A DNA stretch of 64,000 bases from UBA1765 sp045615885. GTDB lineage: Bacteria; Fibrobacterota; Fibrobacteria; Fibrobacterales; Fibrobacteraceae. Below are positions 43,238 through 52,160 of this stretch, piece by piece. Made by a program: the position numbers and the translations under genes. The DNA is taken from positions 1 to 64,000 of the forward strand of contig JAZLFR010000069.1 of assembly GCA_045615885.1 (NCBI GenBank), in the 5' to 3' direction. The first letter of the stretch is position 1. Every line of letters begins with the position of its first letter. The notes under the pieces were generated by a model. It made no database searches, had not been told where the DNA came from, and saw only the letters and a program-made list of their open reading frames with translations.

Positions 43238-44008
43238 TTACTTCTTTGCAGCTGGCTTTGCTTCTGCCTTTGGAGCTTCCGGAGCCTTGATTTCAAGAAG
43301 TTCCATTTCGAACACGAGCAAGCTGTTTGCCGGAATGGCAGCCATGTTGCGCGGACCGTAGCCGAGTTCGCTCGGGATCCATGCGGTAACCTTTTCGCCA
43401 ACCTTCATGAGCTTGAGCATTTCGGTCCAGCCAGGGATAACTGCCTTGACCGGGAATTCCATCGGCTGGCCACGATCGATGGAGCTGTCGAACTTTGTGC
43501 CGTCGAGGAGGGTGCCTGTGTAGTGTACAGAAACGATGGAGGAATCGTTCGGCATGTCGCCGGTACCTTCGGTGATCACCTTGTACTGGAGACCGCTAGC
43601 TGTTGTGACAACGCCTTCAGCAGCCTTGTTCTGTGCGAGGAATTCGTTCTGCTTTTCGAGGTTGGAAGCTGCTGCGATGCTATCCTTGCGAACGCGTTCA
43701 GCCTGAGCCTTCTGGGAAAGTTCGTTGAGTGTTGCAAAGATCGTGGAGTCGTTCATGAGGAACTTTGCAGAATCCTGTGCGTACTGTTCCTTGAATGCCT
43801 GGAGGAAGATGTTGATGTCGATTTCGAGGGAATCGCGTGCGATGAGCTGGCTGTAGACCTGCTTGCCGAAATGGGAACCGAGAGCGTAGCTGTAACGTTC
43901 GGAATCGGTGTTCAAGCTGGAAACGGTCTTGGAAGATGTTGCTGGTTCAATGCAGCCAGTGAGTGCTGCGGCAAGTGCGCCGGCGGCAGCGAGTGCTTTA
44001 ATGTTCAT
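43238..44008 (-). CDS. FKBP-type peptidyl-prolyl isomerase, lipoprotein
   Basis: The ATG at 44,008 follows AAGGA and gives 256 residues; an open frame further upstream lacks support. The signal ends in the lipobox LTGC (Cys19). An FKBP N-terminal dimerisation-type region (about 30-130) precedes the catalytic domain with VSVHYTGTLLDGTKFDSS, FPVKAVIPGWTEMLKLM and PSELGYGPR. It is like FkpA/Mip proteins that fold secreted proteins. The C-terminus is an Ala/Lys/Pro-rich tail. Confidence 0.92.
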   Translation of the reverse strand: MNIKALAAAGALAAALTGCIEPATSSKTVSSLNTDSERYSYALGSHFGKQVYSQLIARDSLEIDINIFLQAFKEQYAQDSAKFLMNDSTIFATLNELSQKAQAERVRKDSIAAASNLEKQNEFLAQNKAAEGVVTTASGLQYKVITEGTGDMPNDSSIVSVHYTGTLLDGTKFDSSIDRGQPMEFPVKAVIPGWTEMLKLMKVGEKVTAWIPSELGYGPRNMAAIPANSLLVFEMELLEIKAPEAPKAEAKPAAKK

Positions 44009-44169
44009 ATTATCCTTCTTTAAGTTAAAATTTCGTGTAACGATAAAATAGAAAAAAACAAAATAAAGTTTTGAGACATTTGGCAAATTCGTCGTTTTAG
44101 GACTGTTGAATATTTTGACTTGGAATATTCAGTTTTTTGAATTGTTGGCGGTTTATTCAAAAGTTGTTT

Positions 44170-44175
44170 TATAAA
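44170..44175 (+). promoter_or_regulatory. -10-like box just before the helicase gene
   Basis: TATAAA ends 8 nt before the ATG at 44,184 with no Shine-Dalgarno sequence between. The 175-nt divergent gap to the FKBP gene has no other gene. Confidence 0.33.
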
Positions 44176-44183
44176 TTTGTAGC

Positions 44184-46754
44184 ATGGCAGAAGAAAAACT
44201 CAGATTGCGCGATGTAATTCCTCCAAATATGGAACATGCTACGAGCGAAGATTTGCTCATGTCTTTTTTGGGCTGGGCGGAGGCGCGTGGCATCAACTTG
44301 TACCCCGCACAGGAAGAGGCGATTTTGGAGCTTTTCGATGGCAAGAACGTATTTTTGAATACGCCCACGGGGAGCGGAAAATCCCTCGTGGCCCTTGCGC
44401 TCCATTTTGAAAGCCTGTGCAATGGCCGCCGCTCCGTTTACACATGCCCGATCAAGGCCCTGGTGAACGAAAAGTGGATGGCGCTCTGCCAGGAATTTGG
44501 CCCTGAAAACGTAGGCCTTTCCACTGGCGATGCGACTGTCAATCACGATGCTCCGATTCTTTGCTGCACTGCCGAAATTCTTTCGAACATGGCGCTCTCT
44601 GAAGGCGAGTTGCTAAACATCAAAGACATTGTGATGGATGAATTCCATTACTACTCCGACAAGGAACGCGGAATTGCCTGGCAGATTCCTTTGCTTACGC
44701 TTCCGCAGAGCAGATTTTTGCTCATGAGCGCGACTGTTGGAAACACGGAATTCTTTGAAGACGAAATGACAAAGCACACGGGGCGCGCAAGCGTTACAAT
44801 CCGTTCTGCCCAGCGCCCTGTTCCGCTTGAATTCACATATTCCGAAACGGATTTGCCAAACCAGGTGCAGGCACTTGTGAACTCCGGCAAGGCTCCCGTT
44901 TACGTTGTGCATTTTTCACAGAATGAAGCGGCGCAGAGTGCGCAGGATTTGAGCTGCCTGGACATTTGCACAAAGGAAGAACGAGCTGCGATTGCAAAGG
45001 AAATTTCTGACTTCAGATTTTCGAGCCCGTATGGTCCGGATCTAAAACGGTGGCTTCGCCTGGGCATTGGATTGCACCATGCGGGGCTTTTGCCGAAGTA
45101 TAGGATCCTCACAGAAAAGCTTGCGCAAAAGGGCTTGCTCAAGGTGATTTGCGGAACAGACACTTTGGGCGTTGGCGTGAATGTGCCGATTCGCACGGTG
45201 CTCTTTACAAAGCTCTGCAAGTACAGTGGTGACAAGACTGCCATTTTGACGGTTCGCGATTTTCACCAGATTGCAGGCCGCGCAGGCCGCAAGGGCTATG
45301 ACGATGTCGGTTATGTTGTTGCGCAGGCACCGGAACATGTAATCGAAAACAAGAAGCTCGAAGCAAAGGCGCAAAAGACCGGCAAGAAGGTGCAAAAGCA
45401 GAAACCGCCAGAAAAGGGCTATGTGCATTGGGAAAAATCGACATACGAGCGCTTGATTTCTTCGGCACCGGAGCCGCTCAAGTCGAGCTTCATGATTACG
45501 CATGGAACGCTTTTGAACATGCTTTCCCGCAAGACCGATGGCTGCCTTGCCATGAAGCATTTGATTCGTGATTGTCACGAGGGCGAAAGAAGCAAGAAGG
45601 AACTTCGCAAGCGTGCCATGCAGTTGTTCCGTGCGCTTCTCGAAAAGCAGATTGTTACGTTCAAGACGCCTGAAGCGCCGGGCCTTGCAAAGTTGCAGGT
45701 GAATGTGGATTTGCAAGATGACTTTTCCATGAACCAGCCGCTTTCGCTCTACCTTATAGACACGCTCCCGCTGCTTGACAAGGAAGACCCTGATTACGCA
45801 TTGAACGTGCTTTCGCTTGCGGAATCCATTGTAGAAAATCCGGAACAGATTTTGCGCAAGCAGCTTGACCGTGCAAAAACGGAACGTTTGAATGAACTCA
45901 AGGCAGAGGGTGTCGATTACGACAAGCGCATGGAAGAACTCGAAAATGTGGAATACCCAAAGCCGCTCCGCGACTTTATTTACGACACGTTCAATGCCTT
46001 TGCCGATAAGCACCCCTGGGTAGATTCCAATGTGTTGCCAAAATCCATTGTGCGCGAAATGTTCGAAAACTTCTCGACATTTTCCAGCTACATTAAGCAA
46101 TACGGCTTGCAGCGTTCCGAAGCGATTCTTTTGCGCCACATCAACGGCGTATATAAAGTGCTTTCGCAGACAGTTCCAGAAAGTTTCAAGAATGAGCAGC
46201 TCCACGAAATGGAGGACTTCCTTGGTGAAACTATCCAGCGCGTTGACTCCAGCCTGCTTGAAGAATGGGAACGCCTGAAGAACCCGGAATTCCATGCGGA
46301 AGCAGTGGAGGAAGCTTCGTTCGAAGGCTCGCTCCCAGCAGACATTACGCGCGACCGCAAGCGGTTCCTTGGGCTTTGCCGCACGCGAATTTTCCAGTTC
46401 CTTACGCTTATTTCGCGTGCGCAATATGGCGAAGCGCTCGACATGCTTGCTGACGACCTGGAAGAAGGCCAGATGCTCGCCGATGGCGAGGGCAAGCCGT
46501 GGACAGAAAAACGCCTGCAGGAGCTTTTTGAAGCTTACGCTGCAGACCATGGCAAGTTCCGCCTAGATGCCGAGGGCAGAAACCCGCGCAACACGATCGC
46601 CCGCGAAGACGGCGACATGCTGCTTTTGGAGCAGATGCTTCAAGATGATGAGGAACACAACGATTGGAGCTTGCGGTTCACGCTTTCGCTGAATGCCTCG
46701 CGCATTGCATCGGCACCGTTGTTGAATTTGGTCGCAATAGGGGAGTCGAATTAG
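44184..46754 (+). CDS. Superfamily 2 helicase, Ski2-like with DUF3516-type C-terminus
   Basis: This 856-residue protein has a helicase core: Q-motif region NLYPAQEEAILEL, Walker A TPTGSGKS, DExH box MDEFHYYSD, SAT in LLMSATVG, and motif VI QIAGRAGRKG near residue 360. The long C-terminal half is helical and fits the DUF3516 family of bacterial Ski2-like helicases, whose RNA or DNA role is not well settled. A basic stretch (KAQKTGKKVQKQKPPEKG) follows motif VI. It has its own promoter region and no clear operon partner. Confidence 0.85.
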   Translation: MAEEKLRLRDVIPPNMEHATSEDLLMSFLGWAEARGINLYPAQEEAILELFDGKNVFLNTPTGSGKSLVALALHFESLCNGRRSVYTCPIKALVNEKWMALCQEFGPENVGLSTGDATVNHDAPILCCTAEILSNMALSEGELLNIKDIVMDEFHYYSDKERGIAWQIPLLTLPQSRFLLMSATVGNTEFFEDEMTKHTGRASVTIRSAQRPVPLEFTYSETDLPNQVQALVNSGKAPVYVVHFSQNEAAQSAQDLSCLDICTKEERAAIAKEISDFRFSSPYGPDLKRWLRLGIGLHHAGLLPKYRILTEKLAQKGLLKVICGTDTLGVGVNVPIRTVLFTKLCKYSGDKTAILTVRDFHQIAGRAGRKGYDDVGYVVAQAPEHVIENKKLEAKAQKTGKKVQKQKPPEKGYVHWEKSTYERLISSAPEPLKSSFMITHGTLLNMLSRKTDGCLAMKHLIRDCHEGERSKKELRKRAMQLFRALLEKQIVTFKTPEAPGLAKLQVNVDLQDDFSMNQPLSLYLIDTLPLLDKEDPDYALNVLSLAESIVENPEQILRKQLDRAKTERLNELKAEGVDYDKRMEELENVEYPKPLRDFIYDTFNAFADKHPWVDSNVLPKSIVREMFENFSTFSSYIKQYGLQRSEAILLRHINGVYKVLSQTVPESFKNEQLHEMEDFLGETIQRVDSSLLEEWERLKNPEFHAEAVEEASFEGSLPADITRDRKRFLGLCRTRIFQFLTLISRAQYGEALDMLADDLEEGQMLADGEGKPWTEKRLQELFEAYAADHGKFRLDAEGRNPRNTIAREDGDMLLLEQMLQDDEEHNDWSLRFTLSLNASRIASAPLLNLVAIGESN

Positions 46755-46782
46755 ATGCAAGAGCAAGATGCAAGATGCAAGA
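46754..46782 (+). repeat. Short direct repeats after the helicase gene
   Basis: GATGCAAGA occurs three times, at 46,754, 46,767 and 46,774, beginning on the helicase stop codon. The 218-nt gap that follows has no convincing gene. Confidence 0.7.
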
Positions 46783-46918
46783 AATCATTAGAAAACAGGA
46801 ATGTTGGAAATCACGGTAGTTCTAATGTCATGGCGAAGAATGAAGTCATCCATTACGATGTTTGGTTTACATGTTAATGGGCTGCTTCACCAATGTTTTG
46901 CTGAGATGAGGTATGGAC

Positions 46919-46939
46919 AGTTACTAGAAACTAGTAACT
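46919..46939. repeat. Perfect 9-bp inverted repeat
   Basis: AGTTACTAG-AAA-CTAGTAACT is a perfect palindrome with a 3-nt centre, 33 nt before lpxK. The motif GTAACTA recurs at 46,934 and 46,948. It may be an operator or an intergenic repeat remnant. Confidence 0.65.
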
Positions 46940-46972
46940 ATAAGCTTGTAACTAACCTTCCGTCTTACAACT

Positions 46973-47830
46973 ATGTTTTACCTTTTTGCATTGCTTTACC
47001 GATTGTTCTATAAGCTGCATCACGCGTTGTGCTTGCGGCCGGGCAGGGCTCTGCAAAAATCAAGGCTCGTTGTAGTCGGCAGTTACCGCATTGGCGGCGC
47101 GGGCAAGACGCCGATTGCCCTGGAACTTGCAAAACGGTATGCGGGCGCAAATAAAACCGTCGCAATTTTAGTGCATGGCGTTGCTTTTGACGAAGAACTT
47201 TTGTTAGAGAGAAAAATCGCAGAATGCGGGATTTGTGTACAGGTGGTTCGTACGGGCAATCGCTACAAAACGGCTCACGAGCTTGACGGTAAATTCGATG
47301 TCATTCTTTGCGACGACGGCTTTGAAGATTCTCGCCTTGTTCCAGACGAAAAAATTTTGCTTGATTGGGAAGACCCATGCACACGCATCGGGGATCTATG
47401 GTTGAACGGAGGCAAGTGCCGCAGCCTAAGGCAGGATCACAAGGACATTACGAAAGTTTTGAAATGCGGAACGGATGTAAAATTTTGCGTTGCTTCTGTC
47501 ACACCCATTTTGCCCCGTTGCGACGCACGACTTTTGTCATCAGTTCCCCGCCTCTTGACTTTTTGCGGCCTCGGTGACCCGGGGCGCTTTGCGCAAGATG
47601 TGGATTCCTATTTAAGGGAGAGCTCCCTGCAGCCCGCGGCTGAGCACATTGCATGCAAGGACCACGACAGGAACTTTGCACAAAAGTTGCGCCGGTTGCT
47701 TGAAAGTAACCCGGATTCTGCGGTGATCATCAGCGAAAAGGATTCCTGCCGCCTTGAAAATGCCGATTTTAAGGGCGAACGCGTTTTTGTTGCCGTTCAA
47801 AAAGTTGCCGTTCAGAACTTTTTTATATAG
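46973..47830 (+). CDS. lpxK: Tetraacyldisaccharide 4'-kinase (lipid A synthesis), short form
   Basis: The 285-residue protein shows an LpxK pattern: an N-terminal membrane-associated helix, the P-loop VGSYRIGGAGKTP near residues 35-47 and DDGFEDSRL near 113, where most members have DDGFQ. LpxK phosphorylates the lipid A disaccharide at the inner membrane. It is shorter than the usual 320-330 residues and the region after NGGKCRS diverges. No clear Shine-Dalgarno sequence precedes the ATG. Its presence shows a lipid A-type outer membrane. Confidence 0.8.
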   Translation: MFYLFALLYRLFYKLHHALCLRPGRALQKSRLVVVGSYRIGGAGKTPIALELAKRYAGANKTVAILVHGVAFDEELLLERKIAECGICVQVVRTGNRYKTAHELDGKFDVILCDDGFEDSRLVPDEKILLDWEDPCTRIGDLWLNGGKCRSLRQDHKDITKVLKCGTDVKFCVASVTPILPRCDARLLSSVPRLLTFCGLGDPGRFAQDVDSYLRESSLQPAAEHIACKDHDRNFAQKLRRLLESNPDSAVIISEKDSCRLENADFKGERVFVAVQKVAVQNFFI

Positions 47831-47839
47831 TTTCAAGGC

Positions 47840-49600
47840 ATGATGAACCTTGGACTTCGCTTAAACAAGATAACTATCGTGAACTTGCGCTCCATTCGGC
47901 GCGAGACGTTCCCGCTTAGTCCTTTTACACCGCTCATTGGCTACAACAATGCGGGTAAAACGAACATCTTGATGGGTATTCAGTGGTTGCTCACCAAAAA
48001 GTCGCTGGATGTGACTTTTTTTGACGACGCTTCAATCCCGGTGGAAGCTGAGGGGGAATTTAGTGGCATTACGGAGACCGTGCTTTCGCGGTTGAGCCCG
48101 GAGCGTGCAGCCGCCATGCGGCAGTTCCTTGACAATGGGACATTCCATTTGCGCAAGGTGCAGCGCGTGCCGAGCGACAATCCAGAGAACTTGCAATACC
48201 TTGTGAAAGTGCCGCGTTCCAAGGACTGGGTGCAGATGAGCGACGTGTTCCGCCAGGCCTACATGCGCCTGTTCCCGGAACCGATCTATGTGCAGGACCT
48301 TGGCAGTTCCGATACGAACGTAAGGCTTTTGCGCGAAATTTTCAAGCCGCTTGAACAGCGCTTTGCAGGCGAATTTGCAGAAGTGCTTGGCCAGTTCCGC
48401 GACCTGCTTTCTGCGAACAGCGATACGCGCGCAGAGGAATTGAACACATTTGACCGCGACGTGAATTCCATGCTGCAGCCGCTGTTCCCGAGCGTAAAAC
48501 TTTCAATAGACATTCCGACGCCTACGCTCGACAGTTTTTTGCAGTCTGCTTCGCTCCTTGTGACCGACGAAGAAGATGGCTTTAGCAGGCGTGTGAATGA
48601 AACTGGCGCCGGTTCGCAGCGAGCCATTCAAATGGCTCTCCTCCGTTACCTGGCCGACCTAAAAAAGAAGAGCAAGACGCAGTATGTGAACTGCAGGCTT
48701 TTGCTCATTGATTCTCCGGAACTCTTTTTGCACCCGCAGGCAGTGGAGCTTGTGCGCGTTTCTTTGAAAAAGCTTTCGCAGGAAGGTTACCAGGTTGTTT
48801 TTGCAACGCATAGCGCCCAGATGGTTACAAGCGAAGACGTGAGCACTTCGCTATTGATCCGCAAGAACAAGGTGCGTGGCACATTCATGCGAAAACGCAT
48901 GGAAGATGCTGTTCGCCTTGTTGTGCGCGACGCACCGAGCCAGCTGCAAACATTGTTTTCGCTAAGCAATTCCAACGAACTTCTATTTGCAGACTATGTG
49001 CTGCTTACGGAAGGTAAAACGGAATGGCGCGTGCTGCCCACGCTCTTTGAGCGCATGACGGGGCTTTCTTTTGCGCTCATCAAATGCGCGCTCGTTCGCC
49101 AGGGCGGCGTGAGCAATACGCGCAAGAGCATGCAGGTGCTGCGTGCCATGGACATTCCGGTGCGAGCCATCGTCGATTTGGATTATGCGTTTACCTCTGC
49201 AGTGCATGACGGGTTCCTTGCAGCCGACGACCCTGATCTAAGGTCTTGCAAGCGACTGTTTGCAGACCTTGCGCACTCTGGGTCCATGCGTCTTGTAAAC
49301 GGGATCCCCGTGAACAGGCGTTCCAAAATCAGCGCCGCAGGCGCGTATGCATTGATGGCTAGTGACCCGGAAGCAGAAGCTCCGCTGCGTTCCATTCATT
49401 TGAAGCTGCGCCGCCAGGGAATTTGGGTCTGGCGCTATGGTGCAATCGAAGAGCACCTTGGCCTTGAAGCAAAAAATGAAAAGGCCTGGAGCAACTTTAT
49501 TGAACGCATTCGCGTAAAGTCGCCCGAAAAGGTCATTCCGCACTATGAAGACTTGAAGGCCCTTTGCGACTGGATCATTGAAGGTAGCAAGGAAGAATAG
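47840..49600 (+). CDS. OLD-family ATPase/nuclease (ABC ATPase plus TOPRIM)
   Basis: This 586-residue protein has an SMC-like ATPase: Walker A PLIGYNNAGKTN near residue 35, signature-like NETGAGSQRAIQ, Walker B RLLLIDSPELFLHP and the H-loop VFATHSAQ. A C-terminal TOPRIM domain has the catalytic Glu in LTEGKTEWRVLP and the acidic IVDLDYAF. This is the OLD layout, known from phage P2 Old and Gabija GajA. No UvrD-like helicase follows, so it is a stand-alone member. Two ATGs (47,840 and 47,843) are possible. Confidence 0.85.
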   Translation: MMNLGLRLNKITIVNLRSIRRETFPLSPFTPLIGYNNAGKTNILMGIQWLLTKKSLDVTFFDDASIPVEAEGEFSGITETVLSRLSPERAAAMRQFLDNGTFHLRKVQRVPSDNPENLQYLVKVPRSKDWVQMSDVFRQAYMRLFPEPIYVQDLGSSDTNVRLLREIFKPLEQRFAGEFAEVLGQFRDLLSANSDTRAEELNTFDRDVNSMLQPLFPSVKLSIDIPTPTLDSFLQSASLLVTDEEDGFSRRVNETGAGSQRAIQMALLRYLADLKKKSKTQYVNCRLLLIDSPELFLHPQAVELVRVSLKKLSQEGYQVVFATHSAQMVTSEDVSTSLLIRKNKVRGTFMRKRMEDAVRLVVRDAPSQLQTLFSLSNSNELLFADYVLLTEGKTEWRVLPTLFERMTGLSFALIKCALVRQGGVSNTRKSMQVLRAMDIPVRAIVDLDYAFTSAVHDGFLAADDPDLRSCKRLFADLAHSGSMRLVNGIPVNRRSKISAAGAYALMASDPEAEAPLRSIHLKLRRQGIWVWRYGAIEEHLGLEAKNEKAWSNFIERIRVKSPEKVIPHYEDLKALCDWIIEGSKEE

Positions 49601-49601
49601 C

Positions 49602-50777
49602 CTATTTTGCTGCAGCCTTCGCTTTTTTTCGCTTGGTCTTGAAGTTCAAATACAAGGGGCTTGCCGTATAAAGGAAAGCGATAAGCAAAATCGTTCCAAG
49701 TGGTGAATCCATGTTGAATTTTTGCCAACCCACAACGTTTGTGACACCCCAGCCGATTGTGATGAGCGGCAGGTGCAAAAGGTACGGGTAGAACGAGGCA
49801 CGGCCAATTGTGCGCACGATGGGCACGCAGAAGAAGCGTGCGAGAAACCCCTTTGCAGGAATCAGGCTCATTATAAAGAGGCCGCCGAATAAAATCGGGA
49901 GCGAGTGGCGCACAATGAAATAGGCTGCTGGTTGTTGGACCCAGTTCTGGCTGGCGTAGCAGCTAACATAGAGGGCTGCAAATAAAAATGCCTGGCAAAA
50001 ACCCGCGACATAGTTCTTTTCTAAAAATGCAAATTGGCGTTCCTGGTAGAGTCTGAAGATGATCATGCCGAAGAAATATTCGCACAGGTGCATTGCCGGG
50101 AACATATGGTAATACCTGAAGCGTATTCCGTAATCGCCGGAATACAAATCGGTGCAGCCAAAGAGTAGGCCTTGAATAATGCACGGTATAAACGATATGG
50201 CAAAAAGAACCCAGAGGAGCTTTACATTCTTGATTTTATAGAAGAACTTTGCTGCAGCCGGTGTGAATGCGTAGCAAATGAAGAATCCCGTGAGAGCCCA
50301 AGAAGGCTCGTTCAGCTTCATGCCGAGTTCCGGCACGAGCGACCACAGAAGCGACAGGTGCAAAAGCAGGCTGCGGATGGGGTTCTGCATTCCGTTGAAT
50401 CCGTTTACAATGCCCTGCCAAAGGTCTGCAAAGCTATCTGGTACGCCGTGCAGGCCGCTGAACTTGAAGAGCACTGCAACGAACATTAATATTGTGCATA
50501 TAAAGTGCAGCCTGTAGAGTTTTGCGATGCGGCTGAACATGAACGGCACGAGAGGCATTTTGCGTTCCGGGTCGTCGAACTTGGATGCAAACAAGAAACC
50601 TGCGAGTACAAAGAACAAACCTGCAGAAAATGCGGGGCCGCTTACAATCGGCTTTAACCAGGTGTATTTTTCGGCATAGGTAAATGCACTCGAAGAGGCG
50701 AGGTGCAAAAATACGATGTTGAGCGAAGCCAAAAGCCTAAGGCCGTCAATTGCCGGAAAGTATGCAGATTTTGCCAT
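49602..50777 (-). CDS. Acyltransferase-3 family membrane protein
   Basis: The ATG at 50,777 gives 391 residues; a TTG at 50,786 is an alternative. The start YFPAIDGLRLLASLNIVFLHL contains the family pattern and His, followed by AGLFFVLAGFLFASKFDD and about ten membrane helices. Such proteins move acyl groups, often acetyl, onto sugars of O-antigen or other envelope glycans. The C-terminus is Lys-rich. It lies 16 nt after the phosphatase gene, and its stop is one nt from that of the OLD gene. Confidence 0.87.
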   Translation of the reverse strand: MAKSAYFPAIDGLRLLASLNIVFLHLASSSAFTYAEKYTWLKPIVSGPAFSAGLFFVLAGFLFASKFDDPERKMPLVPFMFSRIAKLYRLHFICTILMFVAVLFKFSGLHGVPDSFADLWQGIVNGFNGMQNPIRSLLLHLSLLWSLVPELGMKLNEPSWALTGFFICYAFTPAAAKFFYKIKNVKLLWVLFAISFIPCIIQGLLFGCTDLYSGDYGIRFRYYHMFPAMHLCEYFFGMIIFRLYQERQFAFLEKNYVAGFCQAFLFAALYVSCYASQNWVQQPAAYFIVRHSLPILFGGLFIMSLIPAKGFLARFFCVPIVRTIGRASFYPYLLHLPLITIGWGVTNVVGWQKFNMDSPLGTILLIAFLYTASPLYLNFKTKRKKAKAAAK

Positions 50778-50792
50778 GGTGCGCAAAGATAA

Positions 50793-51461
50793 CTATTTCC
50801 AGAAGTCAAGGAAACCGTTATCCATGAATGTGACAGGGTATGCCTTGCAGGAAGCGCCCTCGAAAACAAAACCGATGCCGCTGATGAAGTTCAGCCAATG
50901 CGATGGAGTGCAGCGCAGGTCGCAAAAATATTTGAGGCATGGCACAATCCATGCGTCGTGTGTAAGCACAAAGTTGAAGTTTGCCGTGGCGTGCTTCTTG
51001 ATTAGCGAAAGCATTGCCTCTGCACCTTCTGCAAGGTTTGTGAAAGCGTCGCTTTCGCCAGCCTCCGTGAATGCACAAATGCCTTCGTAAAAACCTTCGT
51101 CAAGGCATTTTAAATAGGCGTCGTAGTCTTTTACAAAGAACTCTGCAAGGCTCTGTTCGGCGGGGATGTTTTCGGGTTCTGCAAACCCTGCATCGCCGCG
51201 GGCGCTTGCGATCGCGGCGGCAGTTTCGCGGCAGCGCATGACGGGGCTGGAAACATAGCTTGCCGTGCCAAATTTCGGGAGCTTTTCGCCTGCGGCGATA
51301 GCTGCGGCCTTGCCTTTTTCCGTAATGCGCACGTGTGCGCCGAGGTCCGCGTCTTCGGGCGTAATGTGGCGTCGTTCGGCGTGGCGGAGCAAGAAGGCGA
51401 CTTTAACATTGCCGTCTTTCGGCAAAACATTCAGAAATTCGGGAAGCGTCAAAAAGTTCAT
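50793..51461 (-). CDS. Histidine phosphatase superfamily protein
   Basis: The 222-residue protein has the RHG/RHA catalytic motif in AFLLRHAERRH near residue 27, VSSPVMRCRETA, and the second His in FVLTHDAWIV near residue 167. This is the histidine phosphatase (phosphoglycerate mutase-like) fold. The substrate is unknown. There is no signal peptide. It is cotranscribed with the acyltransferase gene and lies 15 nt downstream (in transcription order) of the PAP2 gene. Confidence 0.88.
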   Translation of the reverse strand: MNFLTLPEFLNVLPKDGNVKVAFLLRHAERRHITPEDADLGAHVRITEKGKAAAIAAGEKLPKFGTASYVSSPVMRCRETAAAIASARGDAGFAEPENIPAEQSLAEFFVKDYDAYLKCLDEGFYEGICAFTEAGESDAFTNLAEGAEAMLSLIKKHATANFNFVLTHDAWIVPCLKYFCDLRCTPSHWLNFISGIGFVFEGASCKAYPVTFMDNGFLDFWK

Positions 51462-51476
51462 AAAATCAGCAGAGTT

Positions 51477-52016
51477 TTAGAAAAGGGATTGTATAAAATC
51501 GAATAGTGGCCGTGACAATGCAAACATCAAAATTCCAATAAAGAAACCGGCCAGAATGTCAGAAAGCCAATGAACGCAAAAATACACGCGCAAAAGGCCA
51601 AATGTCAAAGGCAGAATGAGCATTACGGTTCCCACTGGCGGGTAAATCGTATAGGCGATGCAAGCAGCTGCCATATTGTTCATTGTGTGTCCAGATGGAA
51701 AACTATACCTATCTAGGGAGGCCACGCCTTCTTTTAGCTCTTTCAACTTATTGTAGGGGCGCGTCCTTTTGATGGATAGCTTCAAAATCCAGTACATGGC
51801 AATGCTCATGCCCACCGTTGTTATGATTTGACCCGACGCATTGAGTAAAGTGCTAAATCCCCATTTGTATATGACAAAGGCAAGCACCGGAATCCATATA
51901 TATCCGTCGCCCATGCGAACATAAAAGCGAAGTAGTTGCTCTAACGCTTTCGGAGCGCGGTGAGCAGCAAGGGCGTGGGTGATTCGCAAGTCAAAATTTT
52001 GAATGGATTTCAGCAT
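51477..52016 (-). CDS. PAP2-type membrane phosphatase
   Basis: The chosen ATG at 52,016 gives 179 residues; a TTG at 52,079 would add 21. The three phosphatase motifs are seen: KLSIKRTRP (K-x6-RP), FPSGHTM, and LRVYFCVHWLSDI (R-x5-H-x3-D). About five membrane helices surround them. Relatives remove phosphate from undecaprenyl pyrophosphate or lipid phosphates. It heads a three-gene minus-strand unit with the histidine phosphatase and acyltransferase. Confidence 0.87.
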   Translation of the reverse strand: MLKSIQNFDLRITHALAAHRAPKALEQLLRFYVRMGDGYIWIPVLAFVIYKWGFSTLLNASGQIITTVGMSIAMYWILKLSIKRTRPYNKLKELKEGVASLDRYSFPSGHTMNNMAAACIAYTIYPPVGTVMLILPLTFGLLRVYFCVHWLSDILAGFFIGILMFALSRPLFDFIQSLF

Positions 52017-52094
52017 TGCGGGTAAAATAAAAAAATGACGGCCTAATATACGAAAACCTGGCGTCAAATAACTTGACAAAGGGGGAAGTATTCC

Positions 52095-52123
52095 TTGACA
52101 TTGATTTTCTAAGTTATTAAATT
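52095..52123 (+). promoter_or_regulatory. Sigma-70-like promoter of the large surface protein gene
   Basis: TTGACA at 52,095-52,100 and TAAATT at 52,118-52,123 are 17 bp apart. A second TTGACA lies at 52,073-52,078. The leader ends with AAGGAG before the ATG at 52,161. Confidence 0.55.
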
Positions 52124-52160
52124 ATTACAAAATATTGGAGACTTACAAGGAGAATCTATT

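Noticed and set aside
45042..46550. 502-codon minus-strand frame inside the helicase gene
   Set aside because: Antisense to a protein with clear helicase motifs; no independent support.
46801..47013. 70-codon frame before lpxK
   Set aside because: No ribosome binding site, odd composition, overlaps the palindrome and the lpxK start.
47840..50777. Gabija-type two-gene defence system
   Set aside because: The OLD-like gene is followed on the other strand by an acyltransferase, not by a UvrD-like helicase, so the pair required for Gabija is missing.
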